Assembly (NCBI GenBank): GCA_964384485.1
Contig: CAYLLE010000048.1
Span: 1 to 22,979, forward strand
Source of the DNA: CAYLLE01 sp964384485
GTDB taxonomy: Bacteria > Spirochaetota > Spirochaetia > CAYLLE01
Reading direction: 5' to 3'
Length of the DNA stretch: 22,979 nucleotides
Part shown: piece after piece, positions 1-8,302 of the stretch
How the letters are laid out: each line of letters begins with the position of its first letter
How positions within the stretch are numbered: position 1 is the stretch's first letter
Translations under genes and position numbers: made by a program
Notes under the pieces: model-generated
Seen by the model: only the letters and a program-made list of their open reading frames with translations
Databases searched by the model: none
What the model was told of the DNA's origin: nothing

Positions 1-761
1 TGGAACAGCACATTGGTGCAACTTCTCCATGGTCTTAACAGACTGGTCACGGCCGCTCTGGTAAAGATTGATATTCCCCTTTTTTTATGGCCCGCAGCGG
101 GCGCGGTTATAACCTTCGGACTTGTGTATCCTTTCGCCAGAGCCGCGGCCGGAGAAGGAATGCCCGCGTATATGTCGGGGTTAACCGACATAAAGCCCAT
201 TTTTCTCTCAAAGTAACCGTTGTAAAACTCACCGCCGCGGTGACGACTCTCCTGTCCCTTGGAAGCGGCGGTGTCGTCGGTCTGCTTTCAGTTTTCCTAG
301 AAAAAATAAAAAGGCAGGATTCACCGATTTTGACCGGAGAACCGCGGGTATTTGCGGGATGGCCGGAACGGTAGGCGCGCTTTTTCATAGTTCCGTAGGG
401 AGCAGCAGTTCTCTTTATCTTGATCAAAGGCGGGGCTAATTTATTAACCGTCGGGTCAGGAATGAGCGCCGGCTTTACCGGTCCCTCTTTGATAATGGGA
501 ATGCTGGTCGGCTATATCATGGCTGAGGTTGCCGGCGCGGCGCCTTACTCAACCGAATATTATCCGCTTTTGTCAGCCGGATTTGCCGCGACCCTGGGAA
601 GCAGCATCAATGTCCCGATTGCCGCGGCTGTCATCGGTGTGGAACTTTTCGGACTCCATTACGGTCTGCCGTGCGGCCTCGCCGGGATTATCGGGTTTCA
701 AATCAACCGGCACTACACCTTGTACGACTACGCGAAGAACGGCAAACCCACCGGAAGATAA
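1..761 (+). pseudogene. Decayed ClC-family chloride channel/antiporter gene, cut by the window edge
   Basis: Pieces of a ClC membrane protein are readable in order but not in one frame. Frame 1 is open from base 1 and holds a membrane segment followed by GEGMPAY, which matches the first ClC selectivity motif (GSGIP). Near base 200 the frame shifts, and VVKLTAAVTTLLSLGSGG continues as the second motif region. Around 355-400 the peptide AGMAGTVGALFH resembles the conserved AGxAAGxxAxF stretch, in another frame. From about 420 the frame reads LLTVGSGMSAGFTGPSL, the third (GxFxP) motif, and runs to a stop at 759-761. In-frame stops lie at 372-374 and 396-398. The stretch between the second and third motifs is far shorter than the roughly 200 residues usual in the family, so an internal deletion is likely. 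The 5' end lies outside the window. Confidence 0.7.
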
Positions 762-795
762 CACAAGAAGCCGGCGGCGCAGGTCTGGTTTTTCA

Positions 796-2646
796 TCATG
801 CCATCCCGAAAGTCCGCCGGTAGAAGGCCAGCTCTTTCCGGAGGGTGTCTTTAATATTTTCTGATCTCCGGAATCCGTGCTGTTCTTCCGGATAGGCTAT
901 GTACTCCACGGGGATTCCTTTTTCCCGGAGTGCCTGTACCATCAATTCCGCTTGATTCGGCGGAACAATTTTATCTTCCAAACCCTGGAAAAAAATGACT
1001 GGACAGTTAAGCCGGTCAACATGTCTGATAGGCGAACGGGACTGATATAGATCCTTCTGTTCAGGGTAAGGTCCGATCAGCCGGTCCAGGTACCGGGATT
1101 CAAACTTATGGGTGTCCCGGGCTAAAGCTTCCAGATCGCTCACTCCGTAGTGGCTTGCCCCGGCTGCAAAGGTGTCGGTAAAAGCAAGGCAGGCTAAGGT
1201 AGTGAAACCGCCGGCACTTCCGCCGGTAATCGCCAGTTTTTTAGGGTCCGTAAGTCCCTCTTTTACCAGGTATTCCGCGCCTTTTGAGCAGTCCTCCACA
1301 TCAACGATACCCCAATTATCCAGAAGCAGATCCCGGTAAGAACGGCCGTATCCCGTACTGCCGCCGTAATTTACATCCAGCACCGCGAATCCCCGGCTTG
1401 TCCAGTACTGGTTTTTCAAGCTAAGACTACCTCCGGTAGACCCGGTAGGTCCGCCGTGACTCATCACGATAAGCGGAGGGAGTTCCCCCGGAGGAGCCTT
1501 GAAATCCTTATTCTTGGGGGGATAGTAAAACCCGTGGGCGGTTCTGCCTCCGGCACTGGGATACGAAACCGGCCGGGCCGGGCTAACATACCCGGGATCG
1601 ATGGAGACGGAACTGAACTTCCTGAGTACTGTTTCTTCACCCGAGTCAAGATCCAGGCGGCACAGGGTAACCGGTTCGGTTGGAGAAGCGGCAAAATACA
1701 CCGCGTAATTTTCGGCTGTCCGGATTTGGGCGTATACGTTGTGCTTCATTTCGATGAGCTTTAACGAACCCTCAGCCGGATCAATTTCGGAAAGAAACCA
1801 TTGTCCGTTCCGGGTATAGGCAGCTATTATACGGTTCCCCCGGAAGTCCCAGGTAGACATCCTGAAAGCCCACTGCGGCACGGCAAATTCTGCTTCCATG
1901 GTAAGGATCCGGTAAACGCTTTTCCCGTCCCAGGCGTAAAAGTTCCACCATTCTTCCCGGTCCGATACAAAATAGAGAATGCCCTCAGGTCCCCACCGGG
2001 GCTGGAATACCGATTCGCTGCCCCCTCCGGTGATTTTCACAATATCCGTGATTCCCGCCGGTCCTAACTCACCCGCCCAAAGTTCCGTGGCATTCCACGG
2101 CATGTCCGGGTGATCCCAGGTCAGCCAGGTTATCCTGTTTCCCCGTATATCCGGAGACGCGTAAAAGTCATGCCCTTCGGCGATTCTGGCTATTCCCCCG
2201 TCCTCAAGGTTTACAAGACAGAGGAAGTTTTCGACCGTCTCCGGACCGTCCTCTTCGCCGACGCACACGAGTCCGTGTTCGGTTACATGAAGGTCGGCAA
2301 AACGGGTTCCGGACGGGGTTAACGGAGAAATCCGGCCCTGTTCGGCCCGGTAAATCCGCTGGTCGGCAAAATTCACGAAGTATATGATTCCTTCATGAAC
2401 AGTAAATGCTCCGCCGCCGTATTCGTGTACCCGGGTACGGGCGTTATACGGTTCCGGAATCACTTCCTCGAACCCGCCGTCTCCCGCTGAGCGGCAGATG
2501 ACCGTTCTGCCTCCCTCTTCCGGTCTCGCTTCGCTCCAGTAAACCTCGGTACCGTCGGTGACAATATTTCTCGGCCGCAGGGAGCCCCGGACTACCAGTT
2601 CTTCCGTGACCGGAGATTCCCAAAGCCCGTATGATCTGATCTGCAT
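796..2646 (-). CDS. S9 family serine peptidase (prolyl oligopeptidase / acylaminoacyl-peptidase type)
   Basis: This 616-residue protein has the S9 two-domain layout. Residues about 1-355 are a beta-propeller-like region rich in aromatic beta strands, and about 365-616 form an alpha/beta hydrolase domain. The catalytic set is visible: HGGP at 397-400 (oxyanion region), nucleophile Ser477 in GGSAGG, Asp558 in LEDKIV and His590 in EEQHGF. Such enzymes cut short peptides or remove acylated N-terminal residues. No signal peptide is seen, so it is probably cytoplasmic. The start is fixed by GGAGG about 7 bases before the ATG, and a good sigma70-type promoter lies at 2668-2696. It appears monocistronic and converges on the dead ClC gene. 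The exact substrate cannot be read from sequence. Confidence 0.9.
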   Translation of the reverse strand: MQIRSYGLWESPVTEELVVRGSLRPRNIVTDGTEVYWSEARPEEGGRTVICRSAGDGGFEEVIPEPYNARTRVHEYGGGAFTVHEGIIYFVNFADQRIYRAEQGRISPLTPSGTRFADLHVTEHGLVCVGEEDGPETVENFLCLVNLEDGGIARIAEGHDFYASPDIRGNRITWLTWDHPDMPWNATELWAGELGPAGITDIVKITGGGSESVFQPRWGPEGILYFVSDREEWWNFYAWDGKSVYRILTMEAEFAVPQWAFRMSTWDFRGNRIIAAYTRNGQWFLSEIDPAEGSLKLIEMKHNVYAQIRTAENYAVYFAASPTEPVTLCRLDLDSGEETVLRKFSSVSIDPGYVSPARPVSYPSAGGRTAHGFYYPPKNKDFKAPPGELPPLIVMSHGGPTGSTGGSLSLKNQYWTSRGFAVLDVNYGGSTGYGRSYRDLLLDNWGIVDVEDCSKGAEYLVKEGLTDPKKLAITGGSAGGFTTLACLAFTDTFAAGASHYGVSDLEALARDTHKFESRYLDRLIGPYPEQKDLYQSRSPIRHVDRLNCPVIFFQGLEDKIVPPNQAELMVQALREKGIPVEYIAYPEEQHGFRRSENIKDTLRKELAFYRRTFGMA

Positions 2647-2667
2647 CGGTTATCCTCCATAATAGAC

Positions 2668-2696
2668 ATGATACAGGATTTTATGACTGTTGCCAA
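2668..2696 (-). promoter_or_regulatory. Sigma70-type promoter of the S9 peptidase gene
   Basis: Read on the minus strand, the -35 box is TTGGCA (2691-2696) and the -10 box is TATCAT (2668-2673), with exactly 17 bases between them. Transcription would start near 2661, about 15 bases before the ATG at 2646, leaving room for the GGAGG ribosome binding site. Confidence 0.6.
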
Positions 2697-2763
2697 TTTT
2701 GTTGTTATGATCAGCCGCTAACGGTGGAACACGAATCGGTCCTGGGCTCCCGTCTCCGGTTAA

Positions 2764-2943
2764 GTCCTTTCCGGATGGAAGAAACGTACCGCTCTAATTC
2801 CGCTGGATGGTGAAGAGACCGAAGTGAGCGCGGAGATCGTTCTTCAGAAGAGAATCCCCCTTATCGGACCGCTTCTTCTAAAATCCACCGTCAGCGATGC
2901 TCTTGAATCGATGAAGAAATTTTGTGAACCATGGAACGGTTAA
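2764..2943 (+). pseudogene. 3' remnant of an SRPBCC/polyketide-cyclase-like gene
   Basis: This is an open stretch of about 59 codons with no usable start codon and an in-frame TAA just upstream at 2761. It ends at TAA 2941-2943. The translation contains EVSAEIVLQKRIPLIGPLLL followed by a helix ending SMKKFCE. This resembles the last beta strand and C-terminal helix of SRPBCC-fold proteins, where a basic strand is followed by 'PLLGRLLE..L...LK..E'. The N-terminal part is absent. The family match is by eye only, and the piece could be chance. It fills most of the 308-base gap between the peptidase and the tail-tube-like gene. Confidence 0.35.
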
Positions 2944-2954
2944 AGCAGGCGCAG

Positions 2955-3362
2955 TTATTCCTGCCTGGTCACCTTCTCGGCCGCGAGCAGCACCTGTTCA
3001 AGAGGAGCCTGGTGTCCCCAATTATCCGCTTTTCTGAGCTCAGGACCGTGCCATTCGAGAGGGAATATTCCGTCAAGCTCAAACGTAACGATTGGATCGC
3101 CGTCAGGGGTGATAAAAGTGATAACACCCTTTTTCTTTTCCGGCTGATCCTTCCGCTTATTTCCGTCAATCCAGTCAAAAAAACCGAAATCTGAAAAGGG
3201 CCGCTGGATGGCAAGCTCGGTGGTATAGGTTTTATTATAATTCTTCTGATACTTTTCACTGTCAATTGAAAAAACGTCGAGGCCCCGGATTTCATTCACT
3301 TCCGAACAGTCCAGCCCCTCAATCTCGATCTTAAAATGGCTCACGGATACTCTAAAACTCAT
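2955..3362 (-). CDS. Orphan phage tail-tube-like protein (gp19/contractile injection system type)
   Basis: The 135-residue protein follows the plan of the T4 gp19-like tail-tube family found in phages and extracellular contractile injection systems. FKIEIEGL near the N-terminus is followed by a 'sev..irGl' segment, then a central FFDWI where the family has 'lw.W', then ITFITPDGDPIVTFEL. The late motif IFPLEWHGPELRKA matches the family's 'awP.kw.gP.l.a', and a C-terminal LEQVLLAAEKV helix/strand replaces the usual 'iEtlelahEg'. AAGGAG lies 7 bases before the ATG. No sheath, baseplate, spike or ATPase gene is within the window, so the protein is an isolated copy. A relic of a lost cluster or a co-opted protein are both possible. 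Confidence 0.6.
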   Translation of the reverse strand: MSFRVSVSHFKIEIEGLDCSEVNEIRGLDVFSIDSEKYQKNYNKTYTTELAIQRPFSDFGFFDWIDGNKRKDQPEKKKGVITFITPDGDPIVTFELDGIFPLEWHGPELRKADNWGHQAPLEQVLLAAEKVTRQE

Positions 3363-3482
3363 AAATTCTCCTTAATAAAATTGGGTTGATAGATACTACT
3401 CCAGAATGATGTATTTTCATAGTCCCGGTGATATCATTTTCTCTTACGCAGTTGTTTGATAAAATGGCTGCATGGAGGAAAA

Positions 3483-4847
3483 ATGAAAAAACCCAATGTG
3501 ATACTGATCAATTGTGATGATTTAGGCTATGGAGATTTAAGCTGTTACGGTTCAGAGGTAAACTCGACCCCGGCCCTGGATAAACTGGCCCGGGAAGGAA
3601 TCCGGTTTACCGATTTCTATATGGCAAGCCCTGTTTGTTCCCCTTCCCGGGGAGCCATGCTTACCGGCTGCTATCCTCCCAGGATAGGCTTCGACACTTT
3701 TGGCGAGAAGCGGCATTGGGTCCTCTTTCCGGGTATGGGGGAAGGGCTTGATCCTGATGAGTATACCCTGGGAAATCTCTTCCGGGACAATGGATACGCT
3801 ACAAAACTCGTCGGAAAGTGGCACTGCGGAGATCAGGAAGAATTCCTGCCAACCAAATACGGATTCGACAGTTACTACGGAATCCCCTACTCAAACGACA
3901 TGGGAGTTCAAGCCGGCGGACACAACTTTCCTCCTCTTCCATTAATCCGGGACAATGAAGTCATTCAGGAACAGCCGGATCAATCCTCCCTCACCGAGCG
4001 GTATGTGGAAGAATCTGTTCGGTTCATCCGCGAAAACAAGGACCGCGGTTTCTTCCTCTATTTTGCCCATATGTATGTACACCTCCCCATCTATGTTCCG
4101 GACCGGTTCCGGAAAAACTCAAGGAACGGCAGGTACGGAGCCGCCGTGGAATGTATCGACTGGGCCGCATCAGTCCTTATGGCGGAGCTGGAGAAACAGG
4201 GAATCGCGGAAAACACTATTGTCATGTTCACCAGCGACAACGGATCCCGGAACGGAAGTGAAGGCGGATCCAACCGGCCCCTTAAGGGCGGAAAGGGTCA
4301 GACCTGGGAAGGAGGGATGCGGCTCCCGTTTATCATCCGGTGGCCCGAAGCGGTTCCTGCGGGCAGGGAATGTTCCGGACTATCTTCCTCCATCGATCTC
4401 CTTCCCACACTGGCAGGAATAATCGGAAGCCCTCTGCCCGGCGGCCGGATCATCGACGGGACCGACATCACTCCCCTTTTAAAAGATCCCGGGTCGGAAA
4501 GCCCAAGGAAGACGTTCTTCTATTACAAGATGGATATGCTGGAGGCGGTCCGGCACGGAAGCTGGAAGCTGCATGTTTCTAAAAACAGCGAACCGGTACA
4601 AGAGCTTTATAATTTAACCGAAAATCCCGGGGAAGAAAACAATTTGTACGATTCAAACCCCGGTATCGTGCGGGAGCTCAAACAGCTTCTGGAAGCGTGC
4701 CGGGAAGATTTGGGAGATTCTGTGACCGGTGTGACGGGAAAAAACCGGAGAGCATGCGGAAAGACACAGAACCCTAAACCCCTCACCCGGTACGATGAAT
4801 CACACCCTTATATTATAGCGGAGTACGATCTGCTGGAGAGAGGATAA
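3483..4847 (+). CDS. Type I (formylglycine-dependent) sulfatase, probably cytoplasmic
   Basis: A 454-residue arylsulfatase-type enzyme that would hydrolyse sulfate esters. The active-site cysteine that is converted to formylglycine is Cys52 in VCSPSRG, a classic C-x-P-S-R signature. Metal ligands Asp12 and Asp13 are in INCDDLGYGD, and a later metal/substrate motif TSDNGS is present near residue 251. The chosen start at 3483 has GGAGG (3475-3479) 3 bases upstream, a shorter gap than usual. The longer reading from 3456 would place this SD inside the coding sequence. No signal peptide precedes the catalytic domain, unusual for a secreted polysaccharide sulfatase, so a cytosolic small sulfated sugar is a reasonable guess. 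It is convergent with the dehydrogenase gene, and the 62 bases between them hold no convincing terminator. Confidence 0.92.
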   Translation: MKKPNVILINCDDLGYGDLSCYGSEVNSTPALDKLAREGIRFTDFYMASPVCSPSRGAMLTGCYPPRIGFDTFGEKRHWVLFPGMGEGLDPDEYTLGNLFRDNGYATKLVGKWHCGDQEEFLPTKYGFDSYYGIPYSNDMGVQAGGHNFPPLPLIRDNEVIQEQPDQSSLTERYVEESVRFIRENKDRGFFLYFAHMYVHLPIYVPDRFRKNSRNGRYGAAVECIDWAASVLMAELEKQGIAENTIVMFTSDNGSRNGSEGGSNRPLKGGKGQTWEGGMRLPFIIRWPEAVPAGRECSGLSSSIDLLPTLAGIIGSPLPGGRIIDGTDITPLLKDPGSESPRKTFFYYKMDMLEAVRHGSWKLHVSKNSEPVQELYNLTENPGEENNLYDSNPGIVRELKQLLEACREDLGDSVTGVTGKNRRACGKTQNPKPLTRYDESHPYIIAEYDLLERG

Positions 4848-4909
4848 GCCTGAATCTCTTCGGTAGCTGCCGCGGCGAGCCCCTCCGGGCAGAACCGGAA
4901 TTTTGCTGC

Positions 4910-5923
4910 TCAGCCGGGTTCCAATTTTTCCGGAGCCACTTCATTCAGCAGGGGGTGGGGGTCTCCGGAACTGAAACGCTGGACGTTGATCCGAAATATT
5001 TCCCAAATCCGTTCCTTAAAATAGGGACTAAAACTTGAACCGGCAATATGAGGTGTCATAATGACATTGGGGAATTTCCATAAAGGATGGTCCGGGGGCA
5101 TGGGATAATAGTAATGGGTATCCAGGGCAGCCCCGGCGATACTGCCTGTCCGGAGGGCATCAATCAGCGGCCGCTCCTGTATTATAGGACCACGGGCCGG
5201 ATTAAGGATAAACGCGGAATCCGGAAGTGATTCCAATTCATCCCGGCCGATCATCCCCCGGGTTTCCGGGGCAAGGGGGACGGCAAGTATAAGAAAATCG
5301 AGTCCCTTTAAAAAAGCACTTTTCTCCCGGACGGTATATACCTTATCAGGCAGAACTCCCTCAGGATCACCCGTACCTTCCACCTGGTACACATCCTGCC
5401 GGGATGAAACACGGTCCCGGACCAGAACGTGAACGGTGAGTCCCATGCTTTTGAGCAGCCGGGCCGTCTCCCGTCCAATGCCTCCGTAGCCCCAAATTCC
5501 CGCTGTCATTCCCCGGATCTCCCGCTGAAATCCGGCAGCCCGGTCCCACACCCCCTTTTCCTGATTCCGGATCATACCTCGCAAGTCCCGGACCAGGTTC
5601 ACCGCCATCGCGGCGCACCATTCCCCGATCGGGGCATCGAACACCCCCCGGGCGTTGCATACCCGGATACCCCGGCCCGGAAAACCCATGCCTAAAAACT
5701 GATCGTATCCTACCGATGCAAGCTGAATGAATTTGAGCCGCTTCATGATCTGATGATTCACCGGAGGAACACTGCAAAAGAGTGCCTCGGTATCGGCTAT
5801 AACATCATCAGGAAGTGCCCGCGGTTCTTCGGCCGGATCTACCACGGTGATTTCGGTATCTTGAACCTCTTCCAGTCTCCGGAGACACTCATCGTATACC
5901 GGCACATCAATTAAAATTTTCAT
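4910..5923 (-). CDS. D-2-hydroxyacid dehydrogenase family protein with an altered catalytic Glu position
   Basis: This 337-residue protein belongs to the NAD(P)-dependent D-isomer-specific 2-hydroxyacid dehydrogenases, which interconvert 2-keto and D-2-hydroxy acids. The Rossmann loop GYGGIG is at residues 145-150. Arg244 in NPARGP and His292 in TPHIAGS are the expected catalytic Arg and His. The Glu that normally precedes the Pro in 'LDVFxxEP' is Tyr273 here (ALDTHYYYPMP), so the usual Arg-Glu-His set is incomplete. Whether this is a subfamily trait cannot be judged from one sequence. GGAGA is 7 bases before the ATG. It is divergent from the SGNH hydrolase gene, and a 97-bp MITE sits between them. 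The substrate is unknown. Confidence 0.88.
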   Translation of the reverse strand: MKILIDVPVYDECLRRLEEVQDTEITVVDPAEEPRALPDDVIADTEALFCSVPPVNHQIMKRLKFIQLASVGYDQFLGMGFPGRGIRVCNARGVFDAPIGEWCAAMAVNLVRDLRGMIRNQEKGVWDRAAGFQREIRGMTAGIWGYGGIGRETARLLKSMGLTVHVLVRDRVSSRQDVYQVEGTGDPEGVLPDKVYTVREKSAFLKGLDFLILAVPLAPETRGMIGRDELESLPDSAFILNPARGPIIQERPLIDALRTGSIAGAALDTHYYYPMPPDHPLWKFPNVIMTPHIAGSSFSPYFKERIWEIFRINVQRFSSGDPHPLLNEVAPEKLEPG

Positions 5924-5990
5924 CGTTATTTCTCCATTTTCTTTCCCGACACACTGTTATATTCACCGCTCAATTCAACTGTATACACAC

Positions 5991-6087
5991 CAGGAATTTC
6001 CGGTGATTACATCCGCATTAAAATTTATATACTATATGCAATTATGGCCACTCCAAAATAATACAAGGTGTTGACCGGGAATTGCTG
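5991..6087. mobile_element. MITE family 1, 97-bp copy with 9-bp target duplication
   Basis: The ends are CAGGAATTTCCGGTGAT and, read inward from the other side, CAGCAATTCCCGGTCAA. A perfect 9-bp direct repeat, TATACACAC, flanks the element (5982-5990 and 6088-6096). The interior is AT-rich and non-coding. Its left part (from CATCCGCATTAAAATTTATA) matches the right half, read in reverse, of the 202-bp copy at 12421. Its right part (AATTATGGCC then GTTGACCGGG) matches the left half of that copy in reverse. It therefore links the two halves as variants of one element. It lies between the divergent dehydrogenase and SGNH genes. Confidence 0.85.
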
Positions 6088-6116
6088 TATACACACGGCT
6101 TAAAAAGAACTAGAAT
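6088..6116 (+). promoter_or_regulatory. Probable promoter of the SGNH hydrolase, abutting the MITE
   Basis: A -35-like TATACA (6088-6093, four of six consensus bases) and a -10 TAGAAT (6111-6116, five of six) are separated by 17 bases. The -35 box lies inside the right-hand copy of the 9-bp target duplication. Insertion therefore duplicated the -35 region without breaking the promoter. Start of transcription would be near 6123, shortly before the SD. Confidence 0.4.
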
Positions 6117-6139
6117 ACCCGGAACAAAGGAGCTTATAA

Positions 6140-6772
6140 ATGGGGATTTTAATAGAAAAAGGTATGAAGATACTGTTCCAGGGAGACAGTATTACCGACT
6201 CCGGCAGAAAAGATGACACTGACCACGGACTTGGGAGAGGGTATCCGTTTCTTGCCGCGGCGTACTACCGGGGCATGCGTCCCGACCTGAATCTGGAGTT
6301 TTTAAACCGGGGCGTATCCGGAAACCGGACAAATGACCTGGTATCCCGGTGGGATGAAGACTGCGTTGCCCTTGCTCCTGATATTCTATCCATCCTGATC
6401 GGTATCAACAATACCTGGCGCCGGTATGACCGAGACGATCCCACATCACCCGAAACGTTCAGGAATGAATACGACGCAATCCTCAAACGCTCTGCGGAGG
6501 AAACCGGTGCTTCCCTGGTTATCTGTGAACCATTTATTCTGGATATTGATGAAAAGGCAACAAAAATGCGGGAAGATCTGGAACCGAAAAAAGCCGTCTG
6601 CCGGGAGCTCGCGGAAAAATATGACGCTGTTTACGTTCCCCTGGATTCGCTCTTCGCGGAAGCATGCGGGAGTACAGACCCGGCCTACTGGTCCGACGAT
6701 GGGGTGCATCCGACATTGGCAGGCCATTCTTTCATCGCCAACGAGTGGATCAAAGCGGTTAGCGGATCCTGA
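6140..6772 (+). CDS. SGNH/GDSL-type esterase (carbohydrate or small-ester deacetylase-like)
   Basis: A 210-residue SGNH hydrolase. Block I is FQGDSITDSG with nucleophile Ser17. Block II is NRGVSGN with Gly61, block III is IGINNTW with Asn90, and block V is DDGVHPTLAGH with Asp187 and His190. All four oxyanion/catalytic positions are present, so the enzyme should be active on an ester, often an acetyl group on a sugar. No signal peptide is seen. AAGGAG lies about 8 bases before the ATG. It is near a sulfatase and a hydroxyacid dehydrogenase, which could suggest modified-sugar catabolism, but the three genes are not co-transcribed. Confidence 0.9.
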   Translation: MGILIEKGMKILFQGDSITDSGRKDDTDHGLGRGYPFLAAAYYRGMRPDLNLEFLNRGVSGNRTNDLVSRWDEDCVALAPDILSILIGINNTWRRYDRDDPTSPETFRNEYDAILKRSAEETGASLVICEPFILDIDEKATKMREDLEPKKAVCRELAEKYDAVYVPLDSLFAEACGSTDPAYWSDDGVHPTLAGHSFIANEWIKAVSGS

Positions 6773-6790
6773 CCGCTTAACCTAAATATA

Positions 6791-6935
6791 ATGACACGAA
6801 TCGTGGACAAATTATCAAGATAATTTTTTTTGAGTAAATGAAATATGATCAATTGGGCCGGGAATCAGTCTAAAATCCGGATAATTTGTCACAATACAAC
6901 GATTTAAGATGATTTTTGTCCACGATTCAAAGCAC
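6791..6935. mobile_element. MITE family 2 (TA-flanked, IS630/mariner-like), 145-bp copy
   Basis: The left end ATGACACGAATCGTGGACAAA and the right end, read inward as GTGCTTTGAATCGTGGACAAA, share a 14-base inverted core GAATCGTGGACAAA. The element is flanked by TA on both sides (6789-6790 and 6936-6937), the usual target of IS630/Tc1-mariner elements. There is no coding capacity. It sits between the convergent SGNH and photolyase genes. The copy at 12007 has the same length and similar termini but a largely different interior. Confidence 0.65.
6809..6831 (+). terminator. Possible AT-rich hairpin terminator inside the MITE
   Basis: AAATTATC-AA-GATAATTT is a perfect 8-bp inverted repeat running directly into a run of T (6824-6831). 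It lies 37 bases after the SGNH stop codon. The stem has only one G-C pair, so efficiency is doubtful, but nothing better is seen downstream of that gene. Confidence 0.3.
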
Positions 6936-6943
6936 TACCCACG

Positions 6944-8302
6944 TTAAAACGCTAATTTTTTCGCAGCATATTCATCAATATTGAATTTCCGCTTTAGCCC
7001 CGACGCGGTCATGGAACGGACCTTCCCGAAAACCGTCCGCTGATTCCATGGCCGGTCATGCAGCCCGAAGACCCAACCGGCCCCGGCATAGGAACTGGGA
7101 TCCCGGCCGTCCAGCAGGTACTTGTTGTTAAGATAAAGGATACGTTTAAAGGCTTCCTCCGGATCGGGAGTCCACTCAAGAATCTTCTTTCCCCAGTACA
7201 TCCGCATATAGTTATGCATAAAACCGGTGATTGTCATCTCCTTCTCAGCGGCGTTCCAGTACACATCATGGGTTTCCGCTTTCTCGAGCTCCTCCACAGA
7301 ATAGATGTGATCTCTTCGGTCTAGCTGATGAGCAGTCAAAGTCTCCCGGGCCCAGCCGGGGAGAGCCCGGTATGAATCGTAATCCGGTTCGTAATACACA
7401 TAATTGATCCCGAGCTCCCGGCGCACCACGAGTTCATCGATGAACTTTTCTGCGTCCGGACCGGCGCCGGAATCCAGGACAGCGCGGAAAATTCTAATCG
7501 GAGAAATCTGACCGAAATGAAGATAGGGGCTCAATCGGGAGGTACCGTCAAGGGATGGATCATTCCGGTTCTCTCCGTAGCTTCCCAGTTTCCGGGAAAT
7601 AAACTCCTCCAGCCTGGCTTCCGCTTCCTTTTCTCCGCCCCGGAAAAAGGAAGCAGCGCTTCCCGGGTACTCCGGGGGATCAGCCGCAGTTAAAAGTTCT
7701 TCTATGCTGTCCGGATCAATACCGGACTCCTGCACGTTCGGAGACTGCCTGACCGGTTCTGTCCGTACAGGCAGACGGCCGAAGCCGTCCGCTTCCGACA
7801 TTATCTTTTTCCGGATGGTCCGGGCCGCGTATTCCCGCTTTTGAGACGCCGATTCCACCGGGACTACTATGTCGCTTTCCACCTGAACAACTCTGCATTC
7901 CGCCGACTCGGCAATAGATTTCCGCCACCCCCTCAGGTGCCGGAGATATCCCCTGTCCGTGACAATCAGGGAAGCCCGGACAGCCGTTTCGGCAGCCACC
8001 CTCGGAGGATCACCTAACCTGATTACAAACTTGATGCCCCGGCGGGCAAGTCCGTCCCGGACGTCTTTTAACCCCTCCAGCATGAACCGGTAGTGCCGGG
8101 CTGCCCCCTCCGGATAATCCCCGGTTAAAACAAACAATACCAGAACATTCTGTTTTATCCGGTTTGCCTGATCCAAAGCATACTCCAGGGCATGGTTATC
8201 GCTGCTCCGCTGGGAATGCTGCATCCAGTAGAGGACAAAACCGCCATCCCGAAGCGGTTTATCGTTCAAATATTTTATCCTGGCGGGATCGATATTGTTC
8301 AT
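6944..8302 (-). CDS. Class II CPD photolyase (deoxyribodipyrimidine photo-lyase)
   Basis: A 452-residue flavoprotein that repairs cyclobutane pyrimidine dimers using light. The N-terminal antenna/Rossmann domain begins near residue 20 (VLYWMQHSQRS). The C-terminal FAD-binding domain carries class II landmarks: DELVVRRELGINY, the MTITGFMHNYMRMYWGKKILEW helix region, and YLLDGRDPSSYAGAGW. The start is set at 8302 because that ATG overlaps the stop of the upstream tocopherol-cyclase-like gene as ATGA, a coupling arrangement. The open frame extends 15 codons further into the upstream gene but has no ribosome binding site there. Length is normal for the class. Confidence 0.93.
   Translation of the reverse strand: MNNIDPARIKYLNDKPLRDGGFVLYWMQHSQRSSDNHALEYALDQANRIKQNVLVLFVLTGDYPEGAARHYRFMLEGLKDVRDGLARRGIKFVIRLGDPPRVAAETAVRASLIVTDRGYLRHLRGWRKSIAESAECRVVQVESDIVVPVESASQKREYAARTIRKKIMSEADGFGRLPVRTEPVRQSPNVQESGIDPDSIEELLTAADPPEYPGSAASFFRGGEKEAEARLEEFISRKLGSYGENRNDPSLDGTSRLSPYLHFGQISPIRIFRAVLDSGAGPDAEKFIDELVVRRELGINYVYYEPDYDSYRALPGWARETLTAHQLDRRDHIYSVEELEKAETHDVYWNAAEKEMTITGFMHNYMRMYWGKKILEWTPDPEEAFKRILYLNNKYLLDGRDPSSYAGAGWVFGLHDRPWNQRTVFGKVRSMTASGLKRKFNIDEYAAKKLAF

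Noticed and set aside
3400..3425. CCCGGTGAT upstream of the sulfatase, like the MITE terminal motif
   Set aside because: Only 9 bases match, with no second terminus or flanking duplication.
4850..4909. CCGGAATTTTGCTG in the convergent gap, like a MITE end
   Set aside because: It matches too loosely and lacks a partner end; probably chance in a ccgg-rich genome.
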